A stretch of 64,000 nucleotides of DNA, from assembly GCA_018350325.1 (NCBI GenBank), contig JAEVLN010000005.1, positions 1,560,142 through 1,624,141 of the forward strand, in the 5' to 3' direction. The first letter of the stretch is position 1; every line of letters begins with the position of its first letter. The DNA comes from Globodera rostochiensis. Taxonomy: Eukaryota; Nematoda; Chromadorea; Rhabditida; Heteroderidae. The translations under genes and the position numbers were made by a program. Positions 32,110 through 39,981 of the stretch are shown piece after piece. The notes beneath the pieces were generated by a model, which was not told the DNA's origin, ran no database searches, and saw nothing but the letters and a program-made list of their open reading frames with translations.

Positions 32110-33203
32110 AACACGCTGTCCGAATGCTGCTCATACCGGAAGAGGTGTACAGACGTCTGATGATGATGATGGACCCTGGGTCGCGTACCGCCAGTAGCGT
32201 GCCGCCCGGCACTTCAGCGTCGTCAAAAGGGCGGCCCACAACCGGCACGACTCCAATTGAGTACACTGTCAAACAAATGGCGGACACTTTTAGCAACCGT
32301 AACCCACTGGCAATGAACGATGACGAGCGACTCATTCACTACCAACAGGAGTTCAAACGGTACCAAAAGTTGCTGACAGATGAAGAGGAGCGACCGTTGA
32401 ACGTGCATCTGTCAGAGCAAACGACAAACGCTTTGCGAGACACTTTACACAAAGCGACATCTACCCCAAAACCGCATGCGCAGCAGCAGCAACAGCGGGT
32501 GTCCCTGACAAAGCGCCCCAAAAGGGTTGCGCGGCGACAACCACCGCATACAACAGTAGCCTTATCGTCTTCATCAGCGTCGTCGTCGTCGTCGTCTACA
32601 GACTCTGGAAAAAGCGGTGAGGGAAGCAGCCAGAATAAAAGCAACGCATCCTCCACCTTCGTCGATTGCCAAGAGCAGCAGCAGCAGCCGCAAGCTGCTA
32701 CTAGTAGTGGCACGGCACCGCCCCCAGAGCAGAGCAGCGGCTCAGACGCCCTCCTTCTGGAGCAGGCGGAAGCAAAACGTGAAGCGGCGCTGGCGTATGC
32801 GGTGCAAAATCCAGGCCTGCTGCGCCTCGGCGGGTTCGACGGGATGCAGATATTGCGCGTTTCTCAAGGCGCCTATCGCCCTGTAAAGGGTAGCAACCTT
32901 GCAACGCTGCTCAATTATCACTTTGTTGATCGCCACCAACGGGTGTCACCGGCCAAGCCTCCACCCGGTTATGCAACATTCCTGGGCCACGCTCGTGACG
33001 ACCTCCAAATGTGGCGCTTGCTATACCCTGAGAAAGCGACAGAGCACAAATCGGGCAGCACCTTCTCACGGGCCCATCTTCAACGTCCCCAACAAAAACA
33101 ACAACCACAAAAGATGGGCGGTCGCGGAGCACTGCTACGCTTTAAAAAGACGAAGGTTGTGAATGTTGGAAACAACTTTCGCTTCAAGCCGCAGCTATGG
33201 TGA
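32106..33203 (+). CDS. Conserved Maverick protein of unknown function (B)
   Basis: 365 residues, starting inside the stop of the previous gene and ending 7 bp past the integrase ATG. The N-terminus MKHAVRMLLIPEEVYRRLM matches element A's MKHTKKMIMVPEGEYLALM. The middle holds Gln, Ser and Ala runs, and the C-terminal third is basic. Its constant place directly before the integrase with overlapping codons suggests coupled expression. No enzymatic motif. Confidence 0.7.
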   Translation: MKHAVRMLLIPEEVYRRLMMMMDPGSRTASSVPPGTSASSKGRPTTGTTPIEYTVKQMADTFSNRNPLAMNDDERLIHYQQEFKRYQKLLTDEEERPLNVHLSEQTTNALRDTLHKATSTPKPHAQQQQQRVSLTKRPKRVARRQPPHTTVALSSSSASSSSSSTDSGKSGEGSSQNKSNASSTFVDCQEQQQQPQAATSSGTAPPPEQSSGSDALLLEQAEAKREAALAYAVQNPGLLRLGGFDGMQILRVSQGAYRPVKGSNLATLLNYHFVDRHQRVSPAKPPPGYATFLGHARDDLQMWRLLYPEKATEHKSGSTFSRAHLQRPQQKQQPQKMGGRGALLRFKKTKVVNVGNNFRFKPQLW

Positions 33204-34450
33204 AGTCAAAACAACGGGCACAACCGCGCACATTGCATGAGAATTCGGCTGAGGATTTGGCGAAAAAACGTGAAAGACATGTAGAGCGCGTGCTAGACCC
33301 GCTGTATAAGGATGAGCGCTCGTCAGCCTGTTTTACAAGTGTGGAGCCGCTGCTACGCGAGGCTCGTCGCACACACTCAACCGACAACATTACGCGTGCA
33401 GAGGTGCGTCGCTATCTGGCCGGACAACGGGTGTACACACTTCATCGTCAGGCGATTCGCCGTTTCCGACGCCTGCCTACGTTAGCGTCCGGCCTGCACA
33501 CCGACTGGCAGGCTGACCTCGCCGACTTTCGACGCCTTCGACACCACAACCACGGCTACACTTACTTGCTGGTGTGCATCGACACGCTAAGTCGACAAGT
33601 ATTTGTGGAACCGGTGCGAAGCAAACAATCAACAAACATGGTTGAGGCCTTCAAGCGACTTTTTCGGCGTTGCGGCTACATCCCATGGCGCCTGTTGACG
33701 GACAAAGGACGCGAGTTCACCGCCGCTGTTGTGCAGCGTTACCTGCGCGAGGAAGCAAACGCGCGTCATCATTGCATGGAAACGTCTCCGCTTTGGCACG
33801 CAGGGATGGCGGAGCGTGCAAACCGTAGCATTAAGGAGCGCCTGTATCGCTATTTCACGCACCAGGGTACGCAGTGCTGGACGCGCGTGATACAGCGCAT
33901 TGTCACCGCTCTGAACGAGTCGCCAAATAGCAGCATCTTTGGAATGCGCCCCTGCGATGTGACGTTTGAGAATGCCGAGAGGTTGCGCCGCCGCCTGGTG
34001 GCGCAGGCTGATGCACAGAGAAGCGGACGAGCCTTCAGCGTGCCCCGCTTCCGCGTCGGAGACAGGGTGCGTATTGAACGGCACAAACACACGTTCCAGA
34101 AGGGCTATCTGCCCCGCTTCACGGAAGAGGTGTTCACTGTCGATCAGGTGTGTACGGGCAGACGCCCGATAACCTACAAACTGCGTGACACCGATGGCGA
34201 ACCGATCACGGGACTTTTCTACGCCTATGACCTTTGCCGTGTTCTGCTCCACCCCCATGGGGACAACAACCGCAACACCGACAACTCCAACAAAAACAAT
34301 CCTGATGAACGCGAAGAAGAGCGTGTATATGCAATTGAAAAAATTCTGAAGCGGCGCCGGCAAAAGAGCGGCACTGAATACTGCTTTGTCAAGTGGCGTG
34401 GATACTCCGGGCGCCACAACAGCTGGATTCCGGCTTCCTCTATCATATAA
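33197..34450 (+). CDS. Maverick integrase with chromodomain (B)
   Basis: 417 residues. The retroviral-type core has catalytic TDWQADL (Asp), LLTDKGREF (Asp) and MAERANRSIKERL (Glu), then the FRVGDRVRI SH3-like block. The C-terminal chromodomain has VYAIEKILKRR and VKWRGYSGRHNSWIP. The chromodomain may steer insertion to chromatin carrying particular histone marks, as known for chromoviral integrases. Uninterrupted and intact, consistent with B being the younger insertion. Confidence 0.92.
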   Translation: MVKSKQRAQPRTLHENSAEDLAKKRERHVERVLDPLYKDERSSACFTSVEPLLREARRTHSTDNITRAEVRRYLAGQRVYTLHRQAIRRFRRLPTLASGLHTDWQADLADFRRLRHHNHGYTYLLVCIDTLSRQVFVEPVRSKQSTNMVEAFKRLFRRCGYIPWRLLTDKGREFTAAVVQRYLREEANARHHCMETSPLWHAGMAERANRSIKERLYRYFTHQGTQCWTRVIQRIVTALNESPNSSIFGMRPCDVTFENAERLRRRLVAQADAQRSGRAFSVPRFRVGDRVRIERHKHTFQKGYLPRFTEEVFTVDQVCTGRRPITYKLRDTDGEPITGLFYAYDLCRVLLHPHGDNNRNTDNSNKNNPDEREEERVYAIEKILKRRRQKSGTEYCFVKWRGYSGRHNSWIPASSII

Positions 34451-34452
34451 AA

Positions 34453-35669
34453 ATGGGCTTACGCCCCGCCGGTAAGCAGCAGCAAAAGCAAGCATTCCAG
34501 ATGACATTATCATCCATCTCTTCATCCTCCTCCTCTTTCTATATAGTGTTGCCGTCAAACACCAGTGTGGACGGAAATCGGACCAACTCTTTCGCGTTCA
34601 TTTGCCCCGAAAGCTGCAATTCAGCGCCCAGTGGAGCGTTGGACTGGCGGTGCTGATCTACCCACACACGTGGCCTTCGCTGGGCACCAGTGAGCCGCAA
34701 TTTGTGCGCGTGGAATGGCAGACGGGCGAGCATGTGCGCATACCGGTGCCAGCGGCTAGCGTAAGCAACCCCCAGGAGCTGCTGGAGAGTCTTCACCGTG
34801 CGTTGGGCGAAGGCAGCGATCAATTAGCCACCGAGCTTCGCAGTCTTCAAATGGAATACCATCGTTTGGTTGCAGAAGCTGAACAACTCGCTGCAACGGA
34901 GGCCGAACATTTGCTAAAGAATGAGGATGAAGAAACGACAAAGAAGGGAGTACCATCAGCGTCCACCACCAGAAACATTTCCAAGCCTATCACCATCCCC
35001 AAAAAGGAAACAACAGACAGCAGCAGCAGCAGCAACGTTTCACTGAAAGAAAAAGAGACCGACGCAGTGCAGAGCCGGCGTGAAATCCTGCGACGGCAGG
35101 TGTACGCCCGCGTGTTGGACGAACTACTGGCGAAGAAGCTGACGGAACGAGAGCGTACACTGTTAACAACGCATCTTCCAATCGGACTTGAGCTGTGGAT
35201 CCACTCTTACAAAAAGGCCCGAATGGCCTGCCAGTTCAACTTTGACAGCAGTCGCCAACGCTTCCGACTCAAGCTGGACACACGACGGATACGCTTGGTG
35301 GAACTGTCCGCCCAGTTAGCCTACATCCTCGGCTACAGCGCGCCGGTGCTGGCCGAGCCCGTCAACATTTCACGCTATCCGCCTGACATGAAGGGCGGCG
35401 TGTCCACCTTCTACGTGTACACCCCAGGCCTCATTGAGCCGGTGATCATCGGCGACTGTGTAGCGCCGGTGCTCCGTATCGTCAACATCCGCGGCTCGTC
35501 TGATGAAGTGGTCGAAGAATGCTACACCGCTGTCCAATACCACAAGCTGATGGTGAAAGAAATTTCAGAGATATTTGTTGAGATCCGCACCTCTTCGGGC
35601 GCTCTGATGCCTTTTCAGTATGGCAATTGTACCTTAACACTTCATTTTAAAAAAACTCCCTACTTTTAA
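34453..35669 (+). CDS. Penton-like minor capsid protein (B), one apparent frameshift
   Basis: Starts at the ATG three bases after the integrase stop. The first frame gives a short Gln/Ser leader and the conserved FYIVLPSNTSVDGN, as in element A (FYLVLPSNSPVDGN). Between about 34578 and 34592 homology jumps by -1 into the frame that continues to 35669 (FSAQWSVGLAVLIYPH, then a charged middle of about 120 residues, then YILGYSAPV, GGVSTFYVYTPGLIEPVIIGD and the end TLHFKK). Single-jelly-roll penton role by position and by pairing with the A homologue. The shift is a 1-bp loss, a sequencing error or a programmed -1 event; no classic slippery heptamer is seen. Confidence 0.75.
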
Positions 35670-35702
35670 TTGTTACCCCCCCCCCCCACCAAATATCGCC
35701 TC

Positions 35703-35710
35703 TATAAATT
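35703..35710 (+). promoter_or_regulatory. TATA box of protease gene (B)
   Basis: TATAAATT 66 bp before the ATG at 35769, just after an 11-C run that follows the capsid gene. Confidence 0.4.
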
Positions 35711-35768
35711 ACAATAATACGCCGTCCGTACACCCCATATATTCCGACACACTTCCAGACACATTTCA

Positions 35769-36242
35769 ATGAACACCTTGCAAATAAATAAAATTTTAAA
35801 AAGATGTGAATCGACTCGAGACGTGTTCCTAGGCTCATTCCCGGCTGACCTGATACCCCCCATCCACGGGCAAACAATGTATCCCCACTGTATGGTTGTA
35901 AATACTGACACATCGCAAGAGGTTGGCACCCATTGGGTGGCCCTCTACGTACAGACGCCCTCCATTGTTGACTACTTTGATTCGTTTGCTGACTGGCCCC
36001 CTGAAAGCGCCGAAATCTGCACGTTCCTACACCGCTTCAAGCATGTCAACCGCAGCGGCGCCTGCTTACAATCCGACCGGTCCAGCGCCTGTGGAAAACA
36101 TGTAATCTACTTCCTGTACCGCCGTTGCCGTGGCTGGTCACTTCAGCAAATTGTTCAACACTTGCGCGACTGTAAAACAACCCCGGATCGACTGGTCACG
36201 GCGTTCAGCCGGAAATTTATTTTTGGGCAAGATGAAGAGTGA
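35769..36242 (+). CDS. Adenain-like cysteine protease (B)
   Basis: 157 residues, family length. The catalytic triad is recognisable: His in GTHWVALY (residue about 56), Asp in DYFDSF (about 73) and Cys in SACGKHVIYFL (about 108). It should cleave capsid precursor proteins during maturation. In B it lies between the penton-like and pVI-like genes, whereas in A it follows the major capsid gene. Confidence 0.88.
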   Translation: MNTLQINKILKRCESTRDVFLGSFPADLIPPIHGQTMYPHCMVVNTDTSQEVGTHWVALYVQTPSIVDYFDSFADWPPESAEICTFLHRFKHVNRSGACLQSDRSSACGKHVIYFLYRRCRGWSLQQIVQHLRDCKTTPDRLVTAFSRKFIFGQDEE

Positions 36243-36284
36243 GATCAACAATGCCCAAGAAATTTCACTTAGAAACACTCAACA

Positions 36285-36290
36285 TATATA
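36285..36290 (+). promoter_or_regulatory. TATA box of pVI-like gene (B)
   Basis: TATATA 47 bp before the ATG at 36337. Confidence 0.4.
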
Positions 36291-36336
36291 GGTAACAATG
36301 TAAACGCCAAAACAATAACCCAACAAAGCAACTGCA

Positions 36337-37041
36337 ATGCATGTTGATTTTGACCCAATCCAGGTTGACTGGTCGTCCCTCTTTGCGAACGGGCCCGGTG
36401 ATACGGGCGCCAGTCTTTGCGACAATGATACAACCACCGTTAACAGTAGTACTACGGTGTTTATGAGGGGAGGCAACGCTGCGGCTGGCTACCCGGTGTT
36501 CACGGGTGTCCAATACCAGCGGGGATCGGGCGGCCTGGGCTCAATGTTTCGCAGTTTTCTTCGCTTCATGCTTCCAATCGGCAGACAAGCGGGCAAAGCA
36601 ATTGGACGCCAAGGCTTGGAGACGGGCGCCCGCGTGCTCTCCAGTGTGCTTGACGGAAATGACTTGAAGCAGTCGCTGGTCAACGAAGGGCGTGCCGGAC
36701 TTAAGAATTTGTTGGACAAAGCGGCTGACAACGTGGCAAAAAGTCAACAGAAAGGAAGCGGCGGCGGCAACTTTGACTTCAAACGCTATCGAAAAAATTT
36801 GGAAGGTCCCACAACCACGCAGCAAGCGCCGCCCCTGGGCCGTCTGCGTATAAAAAGAGGCAAACGAACGGGTTTCTTTTCCCCCATCGGTCCAACATCT
36901 GTCACCGCTGCAAAAAAGGTCACCAAATCCGTCTACAGTACACACCCGCACCGTCGTAAACGAGCCGCCAGCAAGTCATCAAAAACGGCGGGAAACAAGC
37001 ACTCCAAACCCAGTCGTTACGATTCTCTGGGTGCCTATTGA
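36337..37041 (+). CDS. Minor virion protein, pVI-like position (B)
   Basis: 234 residues. The N-terminus VDFDPIQVDW is shared with A (VTFNPETVNW). Then come a Tyr-Gln-Arg-Gly motif (VQYQRGSGG), an amphipathic stretch (MFRSFLRFMLPIGRQ) and a Gly/Ala-Lys helical region (TGARVLSSVLDG). The tail is basic (Lys/Arg/Ser). Mavericks usually carry such a protein beside the major capsid gene; it resembles adenovirus internal minor proteins in layout (amphipathic helix plus basic tail). Membrane-active or cement function is inferred, not shown. Confidence 0.65.
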   Translation: MHVDFDPIQVDWSSLFANGPGDTGASLCDNDTTTVNSSTTVFMRGGNAAAGYPVFTGVQYQRGSGGLGSMFRSFLRFMLPIGRQAGKAIGRQGLETGARVLSSVLDGNDLKQSLVNEGRAGLKNLLDKAADNVAKSQQKGSGGGNFDFKRYRKNLEGPTTTQQAPPLGRLRIKRGKRTGFFSPIGPTSVTAAKKVTKSVYSTHPHRRKRAASKSSKTAGNKHSKPSRYDSLGAY

Positions 37042-37068
37042 ATAAGCAGCAAGAACAAACAGTGGACA

Positions 37069-38485
37069 ATGAGTTGCCCAAAACGTATCAGTGAGCAGAG
37101 TGCACTGGCATTCAACAGCGCACTCAACGTGTTTGCCGTGCCGCCCACCAACGTGTCGGTCAGCCGTTCCTTCTTTCGCGAACTGCTCCCCCTGTCGACA
37201 ATCAGCCAGGAGGGTCCGTACCTGTTCCGAATGTTCAACGACAGCCTGTGGGCCGACCTGTCACGCGTGTACCTGTACCTGGAGCTGTCTATCAAAAAGC
37301 CGAACGCGCACGGCGTCGACGTTCCCATTGACGCAGCCGATGATGCGGACGTCGGACCGTGTCAAAGCATTGGACAAACATTTGTCCAACAGCTAAAGGT
37401 TTGTCTCATCCTCACCCCCCCACAATTACCAGGGGTGGGAAAATGTGCAATAGCAGCAGCTGCAGCAATTTTTACTACAGGTCGAAGTGCAAAATACGGA
37501 GCTGTACGACAGCGGCACTCTGTACCCGTACAAAGCGTACATCACCAACGAGCTCTCCTTTCCTGACAATGTGAAGCGCAACTTTATGGCCTCAAGCGGC
37601 TACTACCCAAGCCTGACCCACGACGACCGCAACGACACTGGCTTTCGCCAGCGTTGCTCGCGCTTTGCCGGCGGTCGCAAGGCCCAGTTTTTCTCACGCC
37701 TTGACTTTGATCTGGGCAACCAAGAGTTGTACCTGCTCAGCAACATGGACATCCTGTTCACCATCTACCGCGCCCGGAACTCGTTCCTGCTCCAATGCTT
37801 GGCGCAGAATGTGGCTGCCGGACGACAATATTCACTGTTCGTGCACGACATCAAGCTGTACGTGAAGATGGTCGAGGTACAACCGTCGCTGAACATGTCC
37901 ATCTACAAAACGCTTGAGAAGCAGCCGGCCACCTACGCGGTTCGTCGCACCGAAGTCAAGTCTTGTTTTCTGACCGCCGGCCGCACCGAGCTGGACCACG
38001 CCGTTTTTTCCGCAGCCATCCCACGTCGCATCACCATCGCGCTGGTCATCAATAGGGCTTTTAACGGAGCCTACGCCCTCTCCCCATTCGACTTCCGTCC
38101 CTACAACATTCGCGATATCAGCGTGCATGCCGGCGGCAACGTGTACCCGGCGGTCCCCCACCGCATGAACTTCAAAGGGGCCGACTACGTGCGTCCATTT
38201 GTCGACATGTACGAGGCGCTGGGCATGGCAAACTCGGAACGCTCAATGGACATCAGCCTGGAACAGTTTCGCGACGGATGGACCTTCTTTGTCGTCCCGA
38301 TGACCTCCACTTTGGATGACAGTTGCGGTTTCGAGCTGCTCCGCTCCGGCACCACCAGTGTTCGGCTACAGTTCAACGAAGAGGTTCCGCCGGGCGGAGT
38401 GGAAATGATCTGTCTGGGTGAATTTGATCAGCTGATCATGATTGATTACAACCGACACATTGTTACTGACTCAAAAATTGCATAA
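37069..38485 (+). CDS. Major capsid protein (B), two exons
   Basis: Exons 37069-37398 and 37481-38485 join in phase 0 (444 residues). The intron is 82 bp, starts GTTTGT and ends CTACAG. Along its whole length it matches the A capsid protein: FAVPPTNVSVSRSFFRELLPLS, GPYLFRMFND, NELSFPDNVKRNF, DMDILFTIYRARNSFLL-type and FFVVPMTSTLDD blocks. This is the hexon-like double-jelly-roll protein position of Polintons. An intron in a capsid gene shows that it is expressed in the host nucleus and spliced. No damage seen. Confidence 0.88.
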
Positions 38486-38525
38486 ATATCATCGTCATTG
38501 TCCATTCAAATTCAACCTTGATTAA

Positions 38526-39020
38526 ATGAATATCCCAAATACTGTATTTACAACAGCAAACGAGTCGTTTCCTGCTCCGATGCAGACGCTTCTGACTCTG
38601 GACCGTCCCGAACCTGATGCGTGGCGGGACACCCCCACTCTACAACGCACGCTACACGCGCTCGTCCTTTTGCTCCACTACAGCGTCGTGCTGCCCCTGT
38701 TTGCACTGTGTTGCTTGATTCTTTTACGCTGGATGCGCAAACGCGGCTTGTTGGTCGACCGCCGCCGCAATCCCCCCAACAGTGCCAGTAGCGGAAACAG
38801 CCCTCCAAAGCCTGACACTGGTGCCGGCAATCGCCATCATCAAATCCCAAGTCCGGTAGCCCCCAACGCCCCCAGCACCCCACACAACAAGGATGATGAT
38901 GATGATGCTGCTGAAGACCGTGCGGATGTTGAGCTTGTCAGAGGCGCTACGGCGGCGGCCGCCTCCTACATTCTTCCCCGAATAATTTTTTTGAATAAAA
39001 TGGATGGCTCAAAAGCTTGA
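38526..39020 (+). CDS. Single-pass membrane protein (B)
   Basis: 164 residues directly after the major capsid gene. A short N-terminal region is followed by one strong hydrophobic segment (LVLLLHYSVVLPLFALCCLILL, residues about 47-68) with a positive stop (RWMRKR). Then comes a Pro/Ser/Asn-rich tail with an Asp run. Element A also has a membrane protein downstream of its capsid genes (45190), but sequence similarity is not evident. Possible virion envelope or exit protein; unproven. Confidence 0.5.
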   Translation: MNIPNTVFTTANESFPAPMQTLLTLDRPEPDAWRDTPTLQRTLHALVLLLHYSVVLPLFALCCLILLRWMRKRGLLVDRRRNPPNSASSGNSPPKPDTGAGNRHHQIPSPVAPNAPSTPHNKDDDDDAAEDRADVELVRGATAAAASYILPRIIFLNKMDGSKA

Positions 39021-39412
39021 CTTGCACCCGCCCCCCAATAATGATATAATCCAAAAAACATTAATTTGAACATTGTATATTTTGTGCCATCCAATGTGGT
39101 GGCTCAGTGGTGCAACACATTGGGTATTTAACGAGCAGCAGTTATTCATCAACATATTCCCACCCGACACACGCACCCCATAAAAGGCTTCAATACCCGC
39201 TTTTGGCTGCGCCTTTGTCTCATATGAGTTGCTAAGTGTCACATGAGATAGAGCTCTGCCAATAGCCGGTATTCAGAATCCAGTGCGCCAACCAACATCC
39301 CCAAGCAAGATTAATATTCTTTTTAAAATTAGACCAGCGTATCTATCACACGTCAATTTAAAAAGGGTTTGGCTCACTACCGTATACTCCAACTAAAAGG
39401 GCGAGACTTGTC
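39021..39412. other. Right subterminal region of B, non-coding
   Basis: No gene recognised. CACTACCGTATAC and CTACTACCGTATGCC words near its end start the terminal repeat block. Confidence 0.45.
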
Positions 39413-39813
39413 CTACTACCGTATGCCCCCCTGGAAAGGGGGGGGGGGGGGTTTGACCCGCTACCATATGCCTCGCTGAAAAGGGATGTGGCTAAGTGCT
39501 TTCAGAGGTGTGGGATGCCATGGTACTGTTTGGAACTTGAGACCCGGGTTTCAAATTACAGTAGTCGGATATGGTGTATAGGATAGGGAAGGGCGACTAC
39601 CGTATGAAAAGTAACTACTACCGTATGCCCCCTGGAAAGGGGGGGGGGGGGTTTGACCCGCTACCATATGCCTCGCTTAAAAGGGATGTGGCTAAGTGCT
39701 TTCAGAGGTGTGGGATGCCATGGTACTGTTTGGAACTTGAGACCCGGGTTTCAAATTACAGTAGTCGGATATGGTGTATAGGATAGGGAAGGGCGACTAC
39801 CGTATGAAAAGTA
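39413..39813. repeat. Tandem duplication (about 201 bp) of the right end of B
   Basis: Units 39413-39614 and 39615-39813 are almost identical: both begin CTACTACCGTATGCCCCC, contain a 12-14 G run, and end CGACTACCGTATGAAAAGTAA. The second includes most of the right terminal inverted repeat, so an almost complete terminus is present twice. Confidence 0.85.
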
Positions 39814-39828
39814 AGTGCCTATTGTAGT
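39742..39828 (-). repeat. Right terminal inverted repeat of B
   Basis: Reverse complement of the left terminus: exact over the outer 32 bp, imperfect inside. Ends in ATTGTAGT at 39828. Confidence 0.9.
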
Positions 39829-39834
39829 GAGGCA
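39829..39834. repeat. Right target-site duplication of element B
   Basis: GAGGCA, identical to 18819-18824. Confidence 0.9.
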
Positions 39835-39981
39835 CACAAAGCTGAAGTTTTGAAATCTCGTGTAAGGAAAGGTGTTAAAGAATATTTTGTGAGGTGGTTG
39901 GGATATTCGGAAAAACATAATAGTTGGATAAGTGAAAGTGATCTCGTCAGTTCTGACAAGACCATACCGTCGAAAAAATAA
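39829..39981 (+). CDS. Integrase of A, 3' part (chromodomain)
   Basis: 51 codons in phase 0 with the left part, counting the duplicated target site. They encode a chromodomain: EYFVRWLGYSEKHNSW corresponds to the same block of the B integrase, followed by a short Ser/Lys tail. The stop overlaps the next ATG (TAATG). Without an upstream start the fragment is not expected to be translated alone. Confidence 0.88.
   Translation, partial: EAHKAEVLKSRVRKGVKEYFVRWLGYSEKHNSWISESDLVSSDKTIPSKK

Larger units (their letters stand above)
18825..39828 (+). mobile_element. Maverick/Polinton element B, complete, 21,004 bp, nested in A
   Basis: Bounded by inverted termini starting ACTACAATAGGCACTTACTT at 18825 and its complement ending at 39828, with perfect 6-bp direct repeats outside. 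Left to right it carries a possible OB-fold gene, a RING-H2 gene, PolB, TBP-like (minus), PAZ (minus), ATPase, two conserved proteins, chromodomain integrase, minor capsid protein, protease, pVI-like protein, major capsid protein and a membrane protein. Coding regions are clearly GC-richer than element A and the flanks. Almost all frames are open; the minor capsid gene has one apparent 1-bp frameshift. Confidence 0.95.

Noticed and set aside
33629..34558. 309-codon minus-strand ORF
   Set aside because: Antisense to the B integrase; no recognisable domain.
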